The notes beneath the pieces are model-generated. The model was not told where the DNA came from, did not search any database, and saw only the letters and a list, made by a program, of their open reading frames with translations. DNA of 29,682 bases from a virus: positions 1 to 29,682 of the IMG/VR virus record IMGVR_UViG_3300039050_000075; one strand, 5' to 3'. Shown here one piece after another: positions 1 to 8,097 of this stretch (position 1 is its first letter; every line of letters starts with the position of its first letter). Both the position numbers and the translations under genes were made by a program.

Positions 1-111
1 GATTGGTGTTCACACGCATCTGATGCGTTTAGGTATGGATGTGTATCCGAACCTTTAGATACATCATCATGGGATAAACCAATTAGGGTAGATACAAAAT
101 ACGTAGTATGA
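1..111 (+). CDS. terL: Terminase large subunit, C-terminal end (partial)
   Basis: The frame is open from base 1 to the TGA at 109-111 and gives 36 residues beginning DWCSHASDAFRYGC. The SHASDAFRY motif is characteristic of the extreme C-terminus of phage large terminase subunits, in the nuclease domain that cuts packaged DNA at the portal. The position directly before the portal, with an ATGA overlap, fits the usual terL-portal order. The ATPase domain and most of the nuclease domain lie left of the window. The identification depends on one short motif plus context, but both agree. Confidence 0.82.
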   Translation, partial: DWCSHASDAFRYGCVSEPLDTSSWDKPIRVDTKYVV

Positions 112-2261
112 AGAAACAAAAAAAATCAGAACAAGAAATATTATCAATTCTAGCAAAAGAAATACATAATTCATCAGGTTATATTGGTGGAGAAATTGTA
201 GCTAGAAGAAAAAAATCATTAGAATATTATTTAGGTAATCCTCTTGGAAACGAACAAGAAGGAAGATCACAAGTAGTATCTAATGATGTAATGGATACTG
301 TAGAAAGTTTAATGCCATCTCTTATGAAGATCTTTACTTCAGGAGATAATGTATTTGCTTGTGAAGGTGTAGGACCTGAAGATGAAGAAATGGCAAGACA
401 AGCTTCAGATTATTTAAACCATATTTTCTTAAAAGAGAATAATGGATTTACATCATTATATACAGCATTCAAAGATGCACTTATTCAAAAAAATGGAATT
501 TTAAAAGTATATTGGGATGATTCAGATAAAACTGAAAGAGAAGAATATACAAGATTAACAGATGATGAATTTAATGATTTAGTTTCTGATGCAGAAGTTA
601 AAGTTACTAATCATACTGAATATGAAGAACCTATTACAGATGATAGAGGAAAAGAAATAGATAAAATTCCTTTACATGATGTTGTTATTCATAGAACAAA
701 ATATTATGGTAGAGTTAGAATAGATCCAGTTCCACCTGAAGAATTTTTAATTGAAAGAAGATGTAAAGATATTGATTCAGCAAACTTTGTTGCACACAGA
801 GTTAACAAAACTAAAACTGAATTAATAGAAATGGGATACGATCCTGATGTAGTTTATTCATTACCAACAGGTGATGGTGAAACTTATTCGGAAGATAAAT
901 TTGTTAGACATCAAAATATAGATTTTGGTAGAGGAGAATCTACTGGAGACAAATCTACTGACATGGTTTTAATTCATGAGTGCTATATAAGAATGGATGC
1001 AAATGGAGATGGTGTAGCAGAATTATTAAAAGTATGTGTAGCAGGAGATGGTAAAAAATTATTAGATGTAATGGAAGTAGATACAATTCCATTTATATCT
1101 ATGACACCTGTTATCATGCCTCACAGATTTCATGGTAGATCTATTGCAGAATTAGTAGAAGATATTCAATTAATTAAGTCTACTGTTATGAGACAAATGT
1201 TAGACAATATGTATCTAACAAATAACAATAGAGTTGCTATACAAGATGGTCAAGTAGCTATGGACGACTTATTAACTAATCGTCCTGGAGGAATTGTTAG
1301 AACTAAACAACCACCTCAAAATGTTATGATGCCTATCACAGCTCAACCTATTACAGAACAAGCTAGTGGTATGTTAGCATATCTTGATGCAGTTAAAGAA
1401 ACTAGAACTGGTGTTAGTAAAACAGCACAAGGATTAAATCCTGATAGTTTAAATAATAAAACAGCTACTGGTATGAACCAAGTATTAACTCAATCTCAAA
1501 TGAGAATGGAGTTGATTGCAAGAATTTTTGCTGAAACTGGAGTTAAAGATTTAGCACTTAAAATGTTTGAGTTGGTATGCAAGTATCAACAAAAAGAAAA
1601 AATCGTAAGAATCAGAGGTAAGTATATACCAATGAGACCTTACGAATGGAAAGACAGAGTTAATGTTACTATCCATGTTGGATTAGGTACAGGATCAAAA
1701 GAACAACAATTGATCCTGCTTAATGCTATTTTAGAAAGACAAATGCAGGCTATTAACCTTCAACAGAATGTTTATGGTCCAATGGTTAATTTAAGAAATA
1801 TATATAATTCCTTAAAGAAATTAGTTGAAAACGCAGGTCTAAATAGTATAGAACCTTTCTTTATGGATCCAGATGTAGGAGCAGCTCAAATGCCACAACT
1901 TCCACCTAAACCACCTACTGAATTTGAGAAGGTGACTTTAGCACAGGTTCAAGGTGAAAACCAAAGAGCACAGCTAAAAGCTGAAACAGAAGTTAAACGT
2001 ATTGAAGCTCAAATGAGACAAAATCTTTTAGACTTTGAATTAAAGATAAAAGAAATTGAACTTAAATATGGATCTAAGATAGATGAACTTGAGTTGAAAC
2101 GAAGATCTATGATGGAAGCAGAAGATCTAAAATCATCAGGTAATCTAATGAAAGAAATCATTAAAGGACAAGAAAACTTCTTTAATACTAAACAACAAAT
2201 AGATGGACAACAAGGAAACGCAAATACGCCAGGGCAAACGAGCAGAACAACTGCTAAATGA
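108..2261 (+). CDS. Portal protein (P22-type)
   Basis: This 717-residue protein would form the dodecameric ring at the capsid vertex through which terminase packages DNA. The N-terminal third has features typical of podovirus portals: a SQVVSNDVMDTVESLMPSL segment near residue 55, followed by FTSGDNVF and GPEDEEMARQASDYLN. The length fits the P22-like family. Residues from about 600 to the end are rich in Lys, Glu and Gln and predict a long helical barrel or coiled coil, as in P22 portal, then a Gln/Asn/Thr-rich tail. It overlaps terL by 4 bases and the next gene by 59 bases. Recognition is by motif and synteny; the P22 gp1 fold itself is inferred. Confidence 0.92.
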   Translation: MKKQKKSEQEILSILAKEIHNSSGYIGGEIVARRKKSLEYYLGNPLGNEQEGRSQVVSNDVMDTVESLMPSLMKIFTSGDNVFACEGVGPEDEEMARQASDYLNHIFLKENNGFTSLYTAFKDALIQKNGILKVYWDDSDKTEREEYTRLTDDEFNDLVSDAEVKVTNHTEYEEPITDDRGKEIDKIPLHDVVIHRTKYYGRVRIDPVPPEEFLIERRCKDIDSANFVAHRVNKTKTELIEMGYDPDVVYSLPTGDGETYSEDKFVRHQNIDFGRGESTGDKSTDMVLIHECYIRMDANGDGVAELLKVCVAGDGKKLLDVMEVDTIPFISMTPVIMPHRFHGRSIAELVEDIQLIKSTVMRQMLDNMYLTNNNRVAIQDGQVAMDDLLTNRPGGIVRTKQPPQNVMMPITAQPITEQASGMLAYLDAVKETRTGVSKTAQGLNPDSLNNKTATGMNQVLTQSQMRMELIARIFAETGVKDLALKMFELVCKYQQKEKIVRIRGKYIPMRPYEWKDRVNVTIHVGLGTGSKEQQLILLNAILERQMQAINLQQNVYGPMVNLRNIYNSLKKLVENAGLNSIEPFFMDPDVGAAQMPQLPPKPPTEFEKVTLAQVQGENQRAQLKAETEVKRIEAQMRQNLLDFELKIKEIELKYGSKIDELELKRRSMMEAEDLKSSGNLMKEIIKGQENFFNTKQQIDGQQGNANTPGQTSRTTAK

Positions 2262-2466
2262 TCCCTTGCTTAAAACAGCATTTGAAGATCTTCTTGAAAT
2301 ATATAAACAAGAAATCTTTAATACAAAATTCACTGAGTCTGAACAGCGTACATACCTTTGGGTAGCCTACAATCTTGTAGACAAAATCAGAGGTCATTTA
2401 CAAAGTGTTATGGCTAGTGGAAAACTAACTCAACAAGAGTTAGATCAATTAAATAAACGAAGTTAA
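2203..2466 (+). CDS. Small conserved phage protein next to portal
   Basis: The 87-residue product starts MDNKETQIRQGKRAEQLLND. Short helical proteins with a similar 'IRQGKRAEQLLNDPLL' opening commonly sit between portal and scaffold genes in marine podoviruses. The function is unknown. It is almost wholly helical and charged, with no Cys and no membrane segment. The start lies 59 bases inside the portal gene in another frame. This overlap is supported because the conserved-looking N-terminus is encoded there and no later start would retain it. A role in head assembly is inferred from position only. Confidence 0.75.
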   Translation: MDNKETQIRQGKRAEQLLNDPLLKTAFEDLLEIYKQEIFNTKFTESEQRTYLWVAYNLVDKIRGHLQSVMASGKLTQQELDQLNKRS

Positions 2467-2507
2467 GCTAACGCAACTTCAAATTCGTCAACCATGAAAG
2501 GAACGAT

Positions 2508-3494
2508 ATGGCAGAAAGTACTAATGTACAAGGTGCTGCTGACAAAATAGCTGGAATCTTGGAACCGAAAGGTCAACCACAAAAGACTTCAGAAGAACCG
2601 AAAGCAGAACCATCAGAAAATCCTGTGGAACAGGAAGTTCAAAACAGTCAAGCTCAGTCTGAAGCAACTGAAGAACAAATTTCTGAAAATACTGAGACAG
2701 AAGAAACTACAACAGAATTACAAGAGGAACCCAATCTCCACCGATTAAAAGTCAATGGTCAAGAGATAGAGGTCAGCCTCGATGAACTGAAGGCAGGTTA
2801 TTCTAGAGACTCAGATTACCGACAAAAAACTCATAATTTAGGTATGGAAAAGCGTGAGCTTGATAACCAAAAGGAGAGTTTTCGTCAAACTTATGATACT
2901 CGACTACAAGAACTCAATGATTTAATTGCAACTGCTGACGCAACTGTCAGACAAGAACAAGGAAGTCATGATCTTCAAAAGCTTTGGGAAGAAGATCCAA
3001 CAGCTGCAGCACGACTGGATTACCAGATGAGACAAAAAACTAGGCAGCTAGATGATGTACGATCTAAAGCAAGAGAAGCTCAACAAAAACAATACGATGA
3101 ATTCCTTAATACACAGCGAGAGTTAGCAGCACAAAAAATACCTGAGTTTGCAGATCCTAATAAAGCAGATCAATTTAAAGTTAGTATGCGTAATTCATTA
3201 CGTAATTATGGTTTTAATGATCAAGAAATAGGATCACTTGCTGACCATAGATTTCTTATGGTAGCAAAGGATGCAATGAATTATCAAAATTTGAAAGATA
3301 AAAAACCTATCGTTCAAAAGAAGGTAGCTAATGCTCCTAAAGTAGTAAAAGCTGGTGTTGCAAAATCATCAACAAGTTCTGGTAGAGAAGGCATAAGAAA
3401 TAAAATCAATCGGTTAAGCAAAACTGGACATCTTAAAGATGCACAGAGTGCTATAATGGATATGATTAATCTTAAATCTCAACAAAGGAAATAA
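2508..3494 (+). CDS. Capsid scaffolding protein
   Basis: The 328-residue acidic protein has a low-complexity N-terminus (about residues 20-75, rich in Glu, Gln, Thr and Ser). A short ordered motif follows, LKVNGQEIEVSLDELKAGY (about 78-96), then SRDSDYRQKT and a long coiled coil. This layout is typical of scaffolding proteins encoded directly before the coat gene; scaffolds guide procapsid assembly and are then removed. The C-terminus is basic and helical, which fits a coat-binding element. An AAGGAA ribosome site sits just upstream of ATG 2508. The coat gene follows after 5 bases, so the two are surely co-transcribed. Confidence 0.85.
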   Translation: MAESTNVQGAADKIAGILEPKGQPQKTSEEPKAEPSENPVEQEVQNSQAQSEATEEQISENTETEETTTELQEEPNLHRLKVNGQEIEVSLDELKAGYSRDSDYRQKTHNLGMEKRELDNQKESFRQTYDTRLQELNDLIATADATVRQEQGSHDLQKLWEEDPTAAARLDYQMRQKTRQLDDVRSKAREAQQKQYDEFLNTQRELAAQKIPEFADPNKADQFKVSMRNSLRNYGFNDQEIGSLADHRFLMVAKDAMNYQNLKDKKPIVQKKVANAPKVVKAGVAKSSTSSGREGIRNKINRLSKTGHLKDAQSAIMDMINLKSQQRK

Positions 3495-3499
3495 AAACA

Positions 3500-4441
3500 A
3501 TGGCACAACCAACTAATACGTTTGATACGTACGATTCAGTAGGTGAAAGAGAAGATCTTTCTGATGTTATCTATAACATCTCACCTACAGATACGCCATT
3601 CCTAAGCTCAGCAGCTAAGACACAAGCTACTGCAGTCCTTCACGAATGGCAAACCGATGCACTAGCATCTGCTTCAACTTCTAACGCAGTTATCGAAGGG
3701 GATGAAGCAACTTTAGACGCTGTTACTGCAACAACTAGATTATCTAACTCTTGTCAAATTATGGACAAAACAGTTGTAATCTCAGGTACGCAAGAAGCAG
3801 TTGACAAAGCTGGTAGAGCATCTGAATTAGCTTACCAAATCGCTAAAAAAGCTAAAGAGCTTAAAAGAGATATGGAAGCACAAATTACAACTAACAATGC
3901 AGAAGTTACAGGTTCAGCTACTGCTGCTAGAGAAATGGGTTCTCTTGGAGCTTGGGTTGCAACTAACGATGTAATGGGAACTTCTGGTACTTCTGGTTCA
4001 GTAGGTAATACTGCTAGAACTGACGGTACTCAGAGAGCTTTCACTGAAGATCTTTTAAAATCTGTAATTAAATCAGTATGGAATGAAGGTGGAGATCCAA
4101 CTATGATTATGGTTGGTCCTTTTAATAAACAAAAATTATCAGGATTCACTGGAAACAGCACTAGATTTGATGCAGGTGCAGACGCTACATTATACACTTC
4201 TGTAGATGTATACGCTTCTGACTTCGGTCAATTGCAAGTTGTTCCAAATAGATTCTCTAGAGATAGAGATTGCTATGTTCTTGATATGAATTATTGGGGA
4301 ATCGCATTCTTAAGAGATTTCACAATGCATGAATTATCAAAAACTGGTGACTCTGAAAAAAGACAGCTTTTAGTAGAAGCTACTCTTGAGTCTAGAAATG
4401 AAGCAGCATCAGGTCTTGTTGCTGACTTAACAACTTCATAA
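3500..4441 (+). CDS. Major capsid protein (DUF5309/SU10-like)
   Basis: The 313-residue protein carries the N-terminal signature of the DUF5309 (SU10-type) coat family, including YNISPTDTPFLSSAAKT near residues 25-41 and HEWQTDALA near 48-56. This family has the HK97 fold and builds the icosahedral shell. No separate protease domain or obvious delta domain is visible, consistent with the separate scaffold gene. Codons shift slightly toward C-ending forms such as AAC and ATC compared with neighbours, as expected for the most highly expressed virion gene. A GC-rich hairpin immediately follows the stop and may end or process the coat transcript. Confidence 0.93.
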   Translation: MAQPTNTFDTYDSVGEREDLSDVIYNISPTDTPFLSSAAKTQATAVLHEWQTDALASASTSNAVIEGDEATLDAVTATTRLSNSCQIMDKTVVISGTQEAVDKAGRASELAYQIAKKAKELKRDMEAQITTNNAEVTGSATAAREMGSLGAWVATNDVMGTSGTSGSVGNTARTDGTQRAFTEDLLKSVIKSVWNEGGDPTMIMVGPFNKQKLSGFTGNSTRFDAGADATLYTSVDVYASDFGQLQVVPNRFSRDRDCYVLDMNYWGIAFLRDFTMHELSKTGDSEKRQLLVEATLESRNEAASGLVADLTTS

Positions 4442-4455
4442 TAATATTATTTGTT

Positions 4456-4485
4456 TGGGCGAGTAACCTTAAATCTGCTCGCCCA
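4456..4485 (+). terminator. Hairpin after coat gene, probable leaky terminator
   Basis: TGGGCGAG at 4456-4463 pairs perfectly with CTCGCCCA at 4478-4485 around a 14-base loop, in an otherwise AT-rich 105-base gap. No clean T-tract follows, so full intrinsic termination is doubtful. Partial termination or RNA 3'-end protection that raises coat mRNA over downstream genes is the likeliest role. Confidence 0.55.
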
Positions 4486-4546
4486 GCAGTATTTCAAACA
4501 ATTGAAGATCTGAGATAGGTTAGGATCGGAACAATTAAGGAATAAA

Positions 4547-4894
4547 ATGAGAACATTAAACGACTATTTTATATACGGTGAAATCGCAGACGTATCAACA
4601 GCATCATCAACTTACGTAGCAGTACCTGATGGTGGAAAAATTATAAAAATTATTACAGCTTTACAAGGTGCTATCTCTGGTGGAGATGCAGCAATTACTT
4701 TTGAAATTGGTGGAACTGCAGTTACAGGTGGAGCAATCACAGTTGCTAACTCAGGTTCAGCAGCAGGTGATATTGACACAGCAGAACCTACTGCAGCAAA
4801 TTTAGTAGCTGAAGGTGGATCTATCGAAATGATTACAGATGGTGGTTCTACTGGAGCTAAAAAACTTGGCGTAACATTTGTTATAAGAAGATAA
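4547..4894 (+). CDS. Putative head decoration/structural protein
   Basis: The 115-residue protein is rich in Gly, Ala, Thr and Ile, with alternating beta-type segments (GGKIIKIITAL near 26-36, AAITFEIGGTAV near 44-55, KLGVTFVIRR at the end). The composition resembles beta-sandwich capsid decoration proteins or head fibre bases, and it sits directly after the coat gene where such genes usually lie. No named family was recognised with certainty. An AAGGAAT ribosome site precedes ATG 4547. Hairpins bracket the gene at 4456 and 4900, so its transcript may be processed separately from its neighbours. Confidence 0.7.
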   Translation: MRTLNDYFIYGEIADVSTASSTYVAVPDGGKIIKIITALQGAISGGDAAITFEIGGTAVTGGAITVANSGSAAGDIDTAEPTAANLVAEGGSIEMITDGGSTGAKKLGVTFVIRR

Positions 4895-4899
4895 TTAAA

Positions 4900-4939
4900 T
4901 AGGATTAATGTTCCTGGAACGTTCTGGGAACATATCCTA
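4900..4939 (+). other. Intergenic stem-loop
   Basis: TAGGAT (4900-4905) pairs with ATCCTA (4934-4939), and ATGTTCC (4908-4914) pairs with GGAACAT (4927-4933), with two bulged bases between the two helices. The loop contains an 8-base palindrome, GAACGTTC (4917-4924). The stem totals 13 pairs and stands just upstream of the ribosome site of the gene at 4959. There is no T-tract, so RNA processing, mRNA stabilisation or protein binding is more likely than simple termination. Confidence 0.5.
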
Positions 4940-4958
4940 AACAAAAGGAGAATAATAC

Positions 4959-5237
4959 ATGAACTATGGTTTAAGACATGGAACTGTACATAAGCTAACT
5001 TCTGGAAGTTCATCTTCTGCTAGTTCAGCTTTTTCAGCTAATATAGAATACATAAGAGTTGTAGGTACTATTGCTTGTCATATACATATAGCAGTATCAC
5101 CAACAGCAACTACAAGTACTACTTATTTACCTGCAGGAGAAGTTGAAGTTATTAAAGTTTCAGCTGGAGAAAAAATTGCAGTATTAAGAATTGGTGGTTC
5201 TGATGGAGAACTATACGCTACAGAATTGACTGAATAA
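4959..5237 (+). CDS. Small structural-type protein, head region
   Basis: The 92-residue product begins MNYGLRHGTVHKLTSGSSSS, with a Ser-rich stretch, then beta-type segments ending in GEKIAVLRIGGSDGELYATE. The sequence suggests a small beta-sandwich, comparable to capsid decoration or accessory proteins, but no family was recognised. A good AAAGGAG site lies about 9 bases before the ATG. The stop overlaps the next start by one base (TAATG), so the next gene is translationally coupled. A virion role is inferred from its place between coat and adaptor genes. Confidence 0.65.
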   Translation: MNYGLRHGTVHKLTSGSSSSASSAFSANIEYIRVVGTIACHIHIAVSPTATTSTTYLPAGEVEVIKVSAGEKIAVLRIGGSDGELYATELTE

Positions 5238-5575
5238 TGGGTAAAGTAAGATCAGTAGAATACGATAACGGAATAGTAACTAAATATATCCAAGAATCAG
5301 ATGGTAAGTTAACTATCAACAATCAACAAAATGTTAACCCTTTGTTGAAAAGAAATAAAGACTTATACAATCATGATCAAGGATGGCTTTCTAAGTCTAA
5401 AGAAATGAAAAGAGTTGCTAGTGTTCCACCTCTGGTCTTACAAGTATGGGCACATGAATACAATGGTAGTAGAAATTGGTTTGCCTTACCTAAAGAAACA
5501 CAACAAAAAATTATGAGAATGAAACTAAACTCAAGTGAGTTTAGATATTTTAGAACAGCAGAAGGATCATTGTAA
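5237..5575 (+). CDS. Conserved phage protein of the head module
   Basis: This 112-residue, mildly basic protein has a polar N-terminal half (about 1-45) followed by a denser segment with VPPLVLQVWAHEYNGSRNWF (about 63-82) and ALPKETQQKIMRMKL. Small proteins with a similar 'W..E...G..WF.LPKE' arrangement occur in head modules of marine phages, but no biochemical function is known to me. It overlaps both flanking genes by one base in the pattern stop-start TAATG, so it is part of a coupled translation unit. A completion or connector role is only a guess. Confidence 0.65.
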   Translation: MGKVRSVEYDNGIVTKYIQESDGKLTINNQQNVNPLLKRNKDLYNHDQGWLSKSKEMKRVASVPPLVLQVWAHEYNGSRNWFALPKETQQKIMRMKLNSSEFRYFRTAEGSL

Positions 5576-5817
5576 TGGCAAAGACACCAGCATGGCAACG
5601 TAAAGAAGGTAAATCACCATCAGGTGGATTAAATGCAAAAGGTAGAGCTAGTTATAAAGGTGGTACTTTAAAAGCACCAACAAAATCTAAGACTAGCAAA
5701 AGACGTGCCTCATTTTGTGCAAGAATGAAAGGCATGAAGAAAAAATTAACTTCAGCTAAAACAGCTAGAGATCCTAACAGTAGAATTAATAAAGCATTAA
5801 GAAAGTGGGCATGTTAA
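5575..5817 (+). CDS. Small basic virion protein (DUF6321-like)
   Basis: The 80-residue protein is very rich in Lys, Arg, Ser and Gly. It begins MAKTPAWQRKEGKSPSGGLN and ends with TSAKTARDPNSRINKALRKW plus AC. This pattern (TPAWQRKEGK, SGGLNAKGRAS, RRASFCARM, ARDPNSRINKALRKW) is one I recognise from marine phages, where it is annotated as DUF6321 or a virion protein. Such a charge suggests DNA or RNA binding inside the head, which is inference. The near-identity to family members despite its small size supports its being a genuine gene. Confidence 0.8.
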   Translation: MAKTPAWQRKEGKSPSGGLNAKGRASYKGGTLKAPTKSKTSKRRASFCARMKGMKKKLTSAKTARDPNSRINKALRKWAC

Positions 5818-6483
5818 ATGGCATTATCATCATATTCAGAATTAAAATCATCAGTAGCTAATTGGTTAAACAGAACAGATTTAACTGATGAGATTGCTGA
5901 CGATTTTATTAAACTTACAGAAGCTGATTTTAACGCAAAGTTAAGAATCAGAGCTATGGAACAAATAGACACTATTACAATAGATTCAGAAACAGAAACA
6001 GTACCAACAGGATTTATTGCAGTTAGATCATTTTATATTTTATCTAGCTCAGTTAAATATCCTTTGGAATATATTACACCAGCTAATATGTTTGAAACAA
6101 AAGGAGGTTCTAGAACTGGAAAGCCTAGAGCTTACACAATAGAGAGTGATAATGAAACAGAAACTTTTAGATTTGGTCCTTCTCCTGATACTAGCTACAC
6201 TGGTTATCTTTCATATTACAAAGCTATATCACCTCTTAGCGTCTCTAACACATCCAATTGGATGCTCGCAAATCATCCTGCAGTATATTTGTATGGATCC
6301 CTTTATCATGCATCTAACTTTCTTGGTGGAATAGATCCACAACAAGCACAAAATTGGTTAGCTATGTATTCTACAGCTATGGAAAGATGTGAGCAAAACG
6401 ACAAACAAGATTCATATGGTGGTGCACCTGTTACACAAAGAACAGATGTTCAAACCGACTTATCATTTTATAGGACTAGATAA
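5818..6483 (+). CDS. Head-tail adaptor protein
   Basis: The 221-residue protein opens MALSSYSELKSSVANWLNRT and has the helical N-terminal half, IRAMEQ segment and tyrosine-rich C-terminal half typical of podovirus and SU10-type adaptors (gp4/gp11-like), which join the portal to the tail nozzle. The late motif PAVYLYGSLYHASNFLGG (about 153-170) is commonly seen in this family. It lies directly before the nozzle gene with a one-base overlap, the normal order. A perfect 14-base palindrome lies inside the gene at 6251-6264. Assignment is by motif and synteny. Confidence 0.8.
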   Translation: MALSSYSELKSSVANWLNRTDLTDEIADDFIKLTEADFNAKLRIRAMEQIDTITIDSETETVPTGFIAVRSFYILSSSVKYPLEYITPANMFETKGGSRTGKPRAYTIESDNETETFRFGPSPDTSYTGYLSYYKAISPLSVSNTSNWMLANHPAVYLYGSLYHASNFLGGIDPQQAQNWLAMYSTAMERCEQNDKQDSYGGAPVTQRTDVQTDLSFYRTR

Positions 6484-7943
6484 TGCAAGTACCTTTTGGA
6501 GAATGGCTACCAGATCAACCTGACCATGGAAAACAAGGAGCAAATGTTGCTACTAATGTTTATCATGCATTAAATACTTATAAAAGATTTCCATCTTTAG
6601 TAGCTTATAGTTCAAATACTACAAGCACAGATTCTAAAGGTGCAGGTTCATTTAGAGATAACTCTAATACAGTTTATAACTTTGTAGCTACAAGAACAAA
6701 TATTTATCAGTTAACTTCAGGAGCTTTTACATCACGTAAAGCAAGTTTAACTGGTGGACATACAGATTTTTGGACATTCACACAATTTGGTGAATATGTA
6801 ATAGCAAGTAATGGAGTAGATGCACCACAATATTATTTAATGGGAACATCAACTAACTTTGCTAATCTTAGTGCAATTCAAACTGCAGGAACAGTTCCTA
6901 CATTTAGAGTTTCAGGAGTTGTTCGAGACTTTTTAGTTACAGGAAATATTACAAACGCAACAAACAGAATTCAATGGTCAGGCATTAATGATATTACTGT
7001 CTGGTCTGGTAAACAATCTGATTCACAAGATCTTCCAGGATCTGGTGGTCAGGTAGTAGCTATAACTTCTGGAGAGGTTGGATATGTGTTTAGACAAAAC
7101 CAAATAATTCGTATGGACTATGTTGGTGGAGCTACAGTATTTAGGCTATCAGTTATATCTCCAAACAGAGGAGCTGTATATGGAAGAACAGTTTGTCAAG
7201 ATAATAGACAAATATTCTTTTATGCTGATGATGGTTTCTATCAAATAAATGGTGATCAAATTATGCCTATTGGTGTAGAAAAAGTTAATAGATATTTTGA
7301 TCTTAATTTAAACAAAGCATACTCAGATAGAATTTGTGCAGCAGTAGATCCATTTAACCAATTAGCTATGTGGTTATTTCCAAGTACATCAAACGCAGCT
7401 AATACAACAGGTATTTGCGATAAAATAATTATTTATAATTATGCTACTAAGAAATGGTCTTTAGCAAATGCTAATGCTAGTACAATATTCTCACAGTTTG
7501 TTGGAGCTTATACTGTAGAATTAATGGATATTTTATCTCAAAACTTAGAAAATATTAATGCTGCATTAGATACAGATTTCTGGTCAGGTGGACAAGTTCT
7601 ACTTGGTGGAATTGATAGTGATTACAAAGCTGCAATTTTTTCAGGAACAGATAATGAATGCGAAGTAGAAACAGCAGAAATAGAACCTTTTCCTGGAATG
7701 AGAGCTAATATAACAGGTGTTAGACCTATTGTAGATGCAACAGCAACATTAACAGTAAAAGCTAGAGAACGATTAGCAGATACAGAATCTGAAACAAGTT
7801 CAGTTTCTATGAGAGATAGTGGAATTAATCCAGTTAGAAAATCTGGAAGATATATAAGAGCAAATGTAAAAGTACCATCAGGTACTACATTTACTCACGC
7901 ACAAGGAATAGACCTTGTAGCATCAAGAGCAGGAGTAAGATAA
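6483..7943 (+). CDS. Tail nozzle/packaged-DNA stabilisation protein (P22 gp10-like)
   Basis: This 486-residue, beta-rich protein begins MQVPFGEWLPDQPDHGKQGA, a start typical of podovirus nozzle proteins ('...WLPDQP...GA..A.NV'). The middle carries repeated blade-like stretches such as YVFRQNQIIRMDYVGG and DNRQIFFYADDGFYQINGD (about 245-265), consistent with a beta-propeller like that of P22 gp10. Nozzle proteins plug the connector after packaging and form the tail tip that contacts the host. It follows the adaptor gene and precedes fibre genes. The fold is inferred from family knowledge. Confidence 0.82.
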   Translation: MQVPFGEWLPDQPDHGKQGANVATNVYHALNTYKRFPSLVAYSSNTTSTDSKGAGSFRDNSNTVYNFVATRTNIYQLTSGAFTSRKASLTGGHTDFWTFTQFGEYVIASNGVDAPQYYLMGTSTNFANLSAIQTAGTVPTFRVSGVVRDFLVTGNITNATNRIQWSGINDITVWSGKQSDSQDLPGSGGQVVAITSGEVGYVFRQNQIIRMDYVGGATVFRLSVISPNRGAVYGRTVCQDNRQIFFYADDGFYQINGDQIMPIGVEKVNRYFDLNLNKAYSDRICAAVDPFNQLAMWLFPSTSNAANTTGICDKIIIYNYATKKWSLANANASTIFSQFVGAYTVELMDILSQNLENINAALDTDFWSGGQVLLGGIDSDYKAAIFSGTDNECEVETAEIEPFPGMRANITGVRPIVDATATLTVKARERLADTESETSSVSMRDSGINPVRKSGRYIRANVKVPSGTTFTHAQGIDLVASRAGVR

Positions 7944-8089
7944 TGTCAGATGAAGTTAATATAGATAATGTAAGATATTCAATGGAAGCACAAGAGTATT
8001 TCCAAAGACAATTGGAAGCTAGTGTTAATGAATTAATAAATAAAAATAATACTGAAAGCGATAAAGCTTACAGTTGGTTTATGAATTAG
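7943..8089 (+). CDS. Small helical protein between nozzle and fibre genes
   Basis: This 48-residue reading frame starts at an ATG overlapping the nozzle stop (TAATG) and ends just before the fibre ribosome site. The product is acidic and predicted fully helical, with SMEAQEYFQRQLEASVNELI near residues 13-32. No family was recognised. It is supported by the exact fit between two genes, by stop-start coupling and by the absence of any other use for these 147 bases. It might be a tail assembly factor, but nothing in the sequence proves this. Confidence 0.6.
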   Translation: MSDEVNIDNVRYSMEAQEYFQRQLEASVNELINKNNTESDKAYSWFMN

Positions 8090-8097
8090 GGAGAATC

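Noticed and set aside
4612-5013. Antisense open frame of 133 codons on the minus strand
   Set aside because: It covers parts of two convincing plus-strand genes and a hairpin, has low-complexity Pro/Ala/Val content typical of a mirror of Gly/Thr/Ala-rich coding, and has no ribosome site.
8074-8097. Upstream TTG start for the long fibre
   Set aside because: It lies inside the 48-residue gene, has no good ribosome site, and the ATG at 8098 has AGGGAGA in place.
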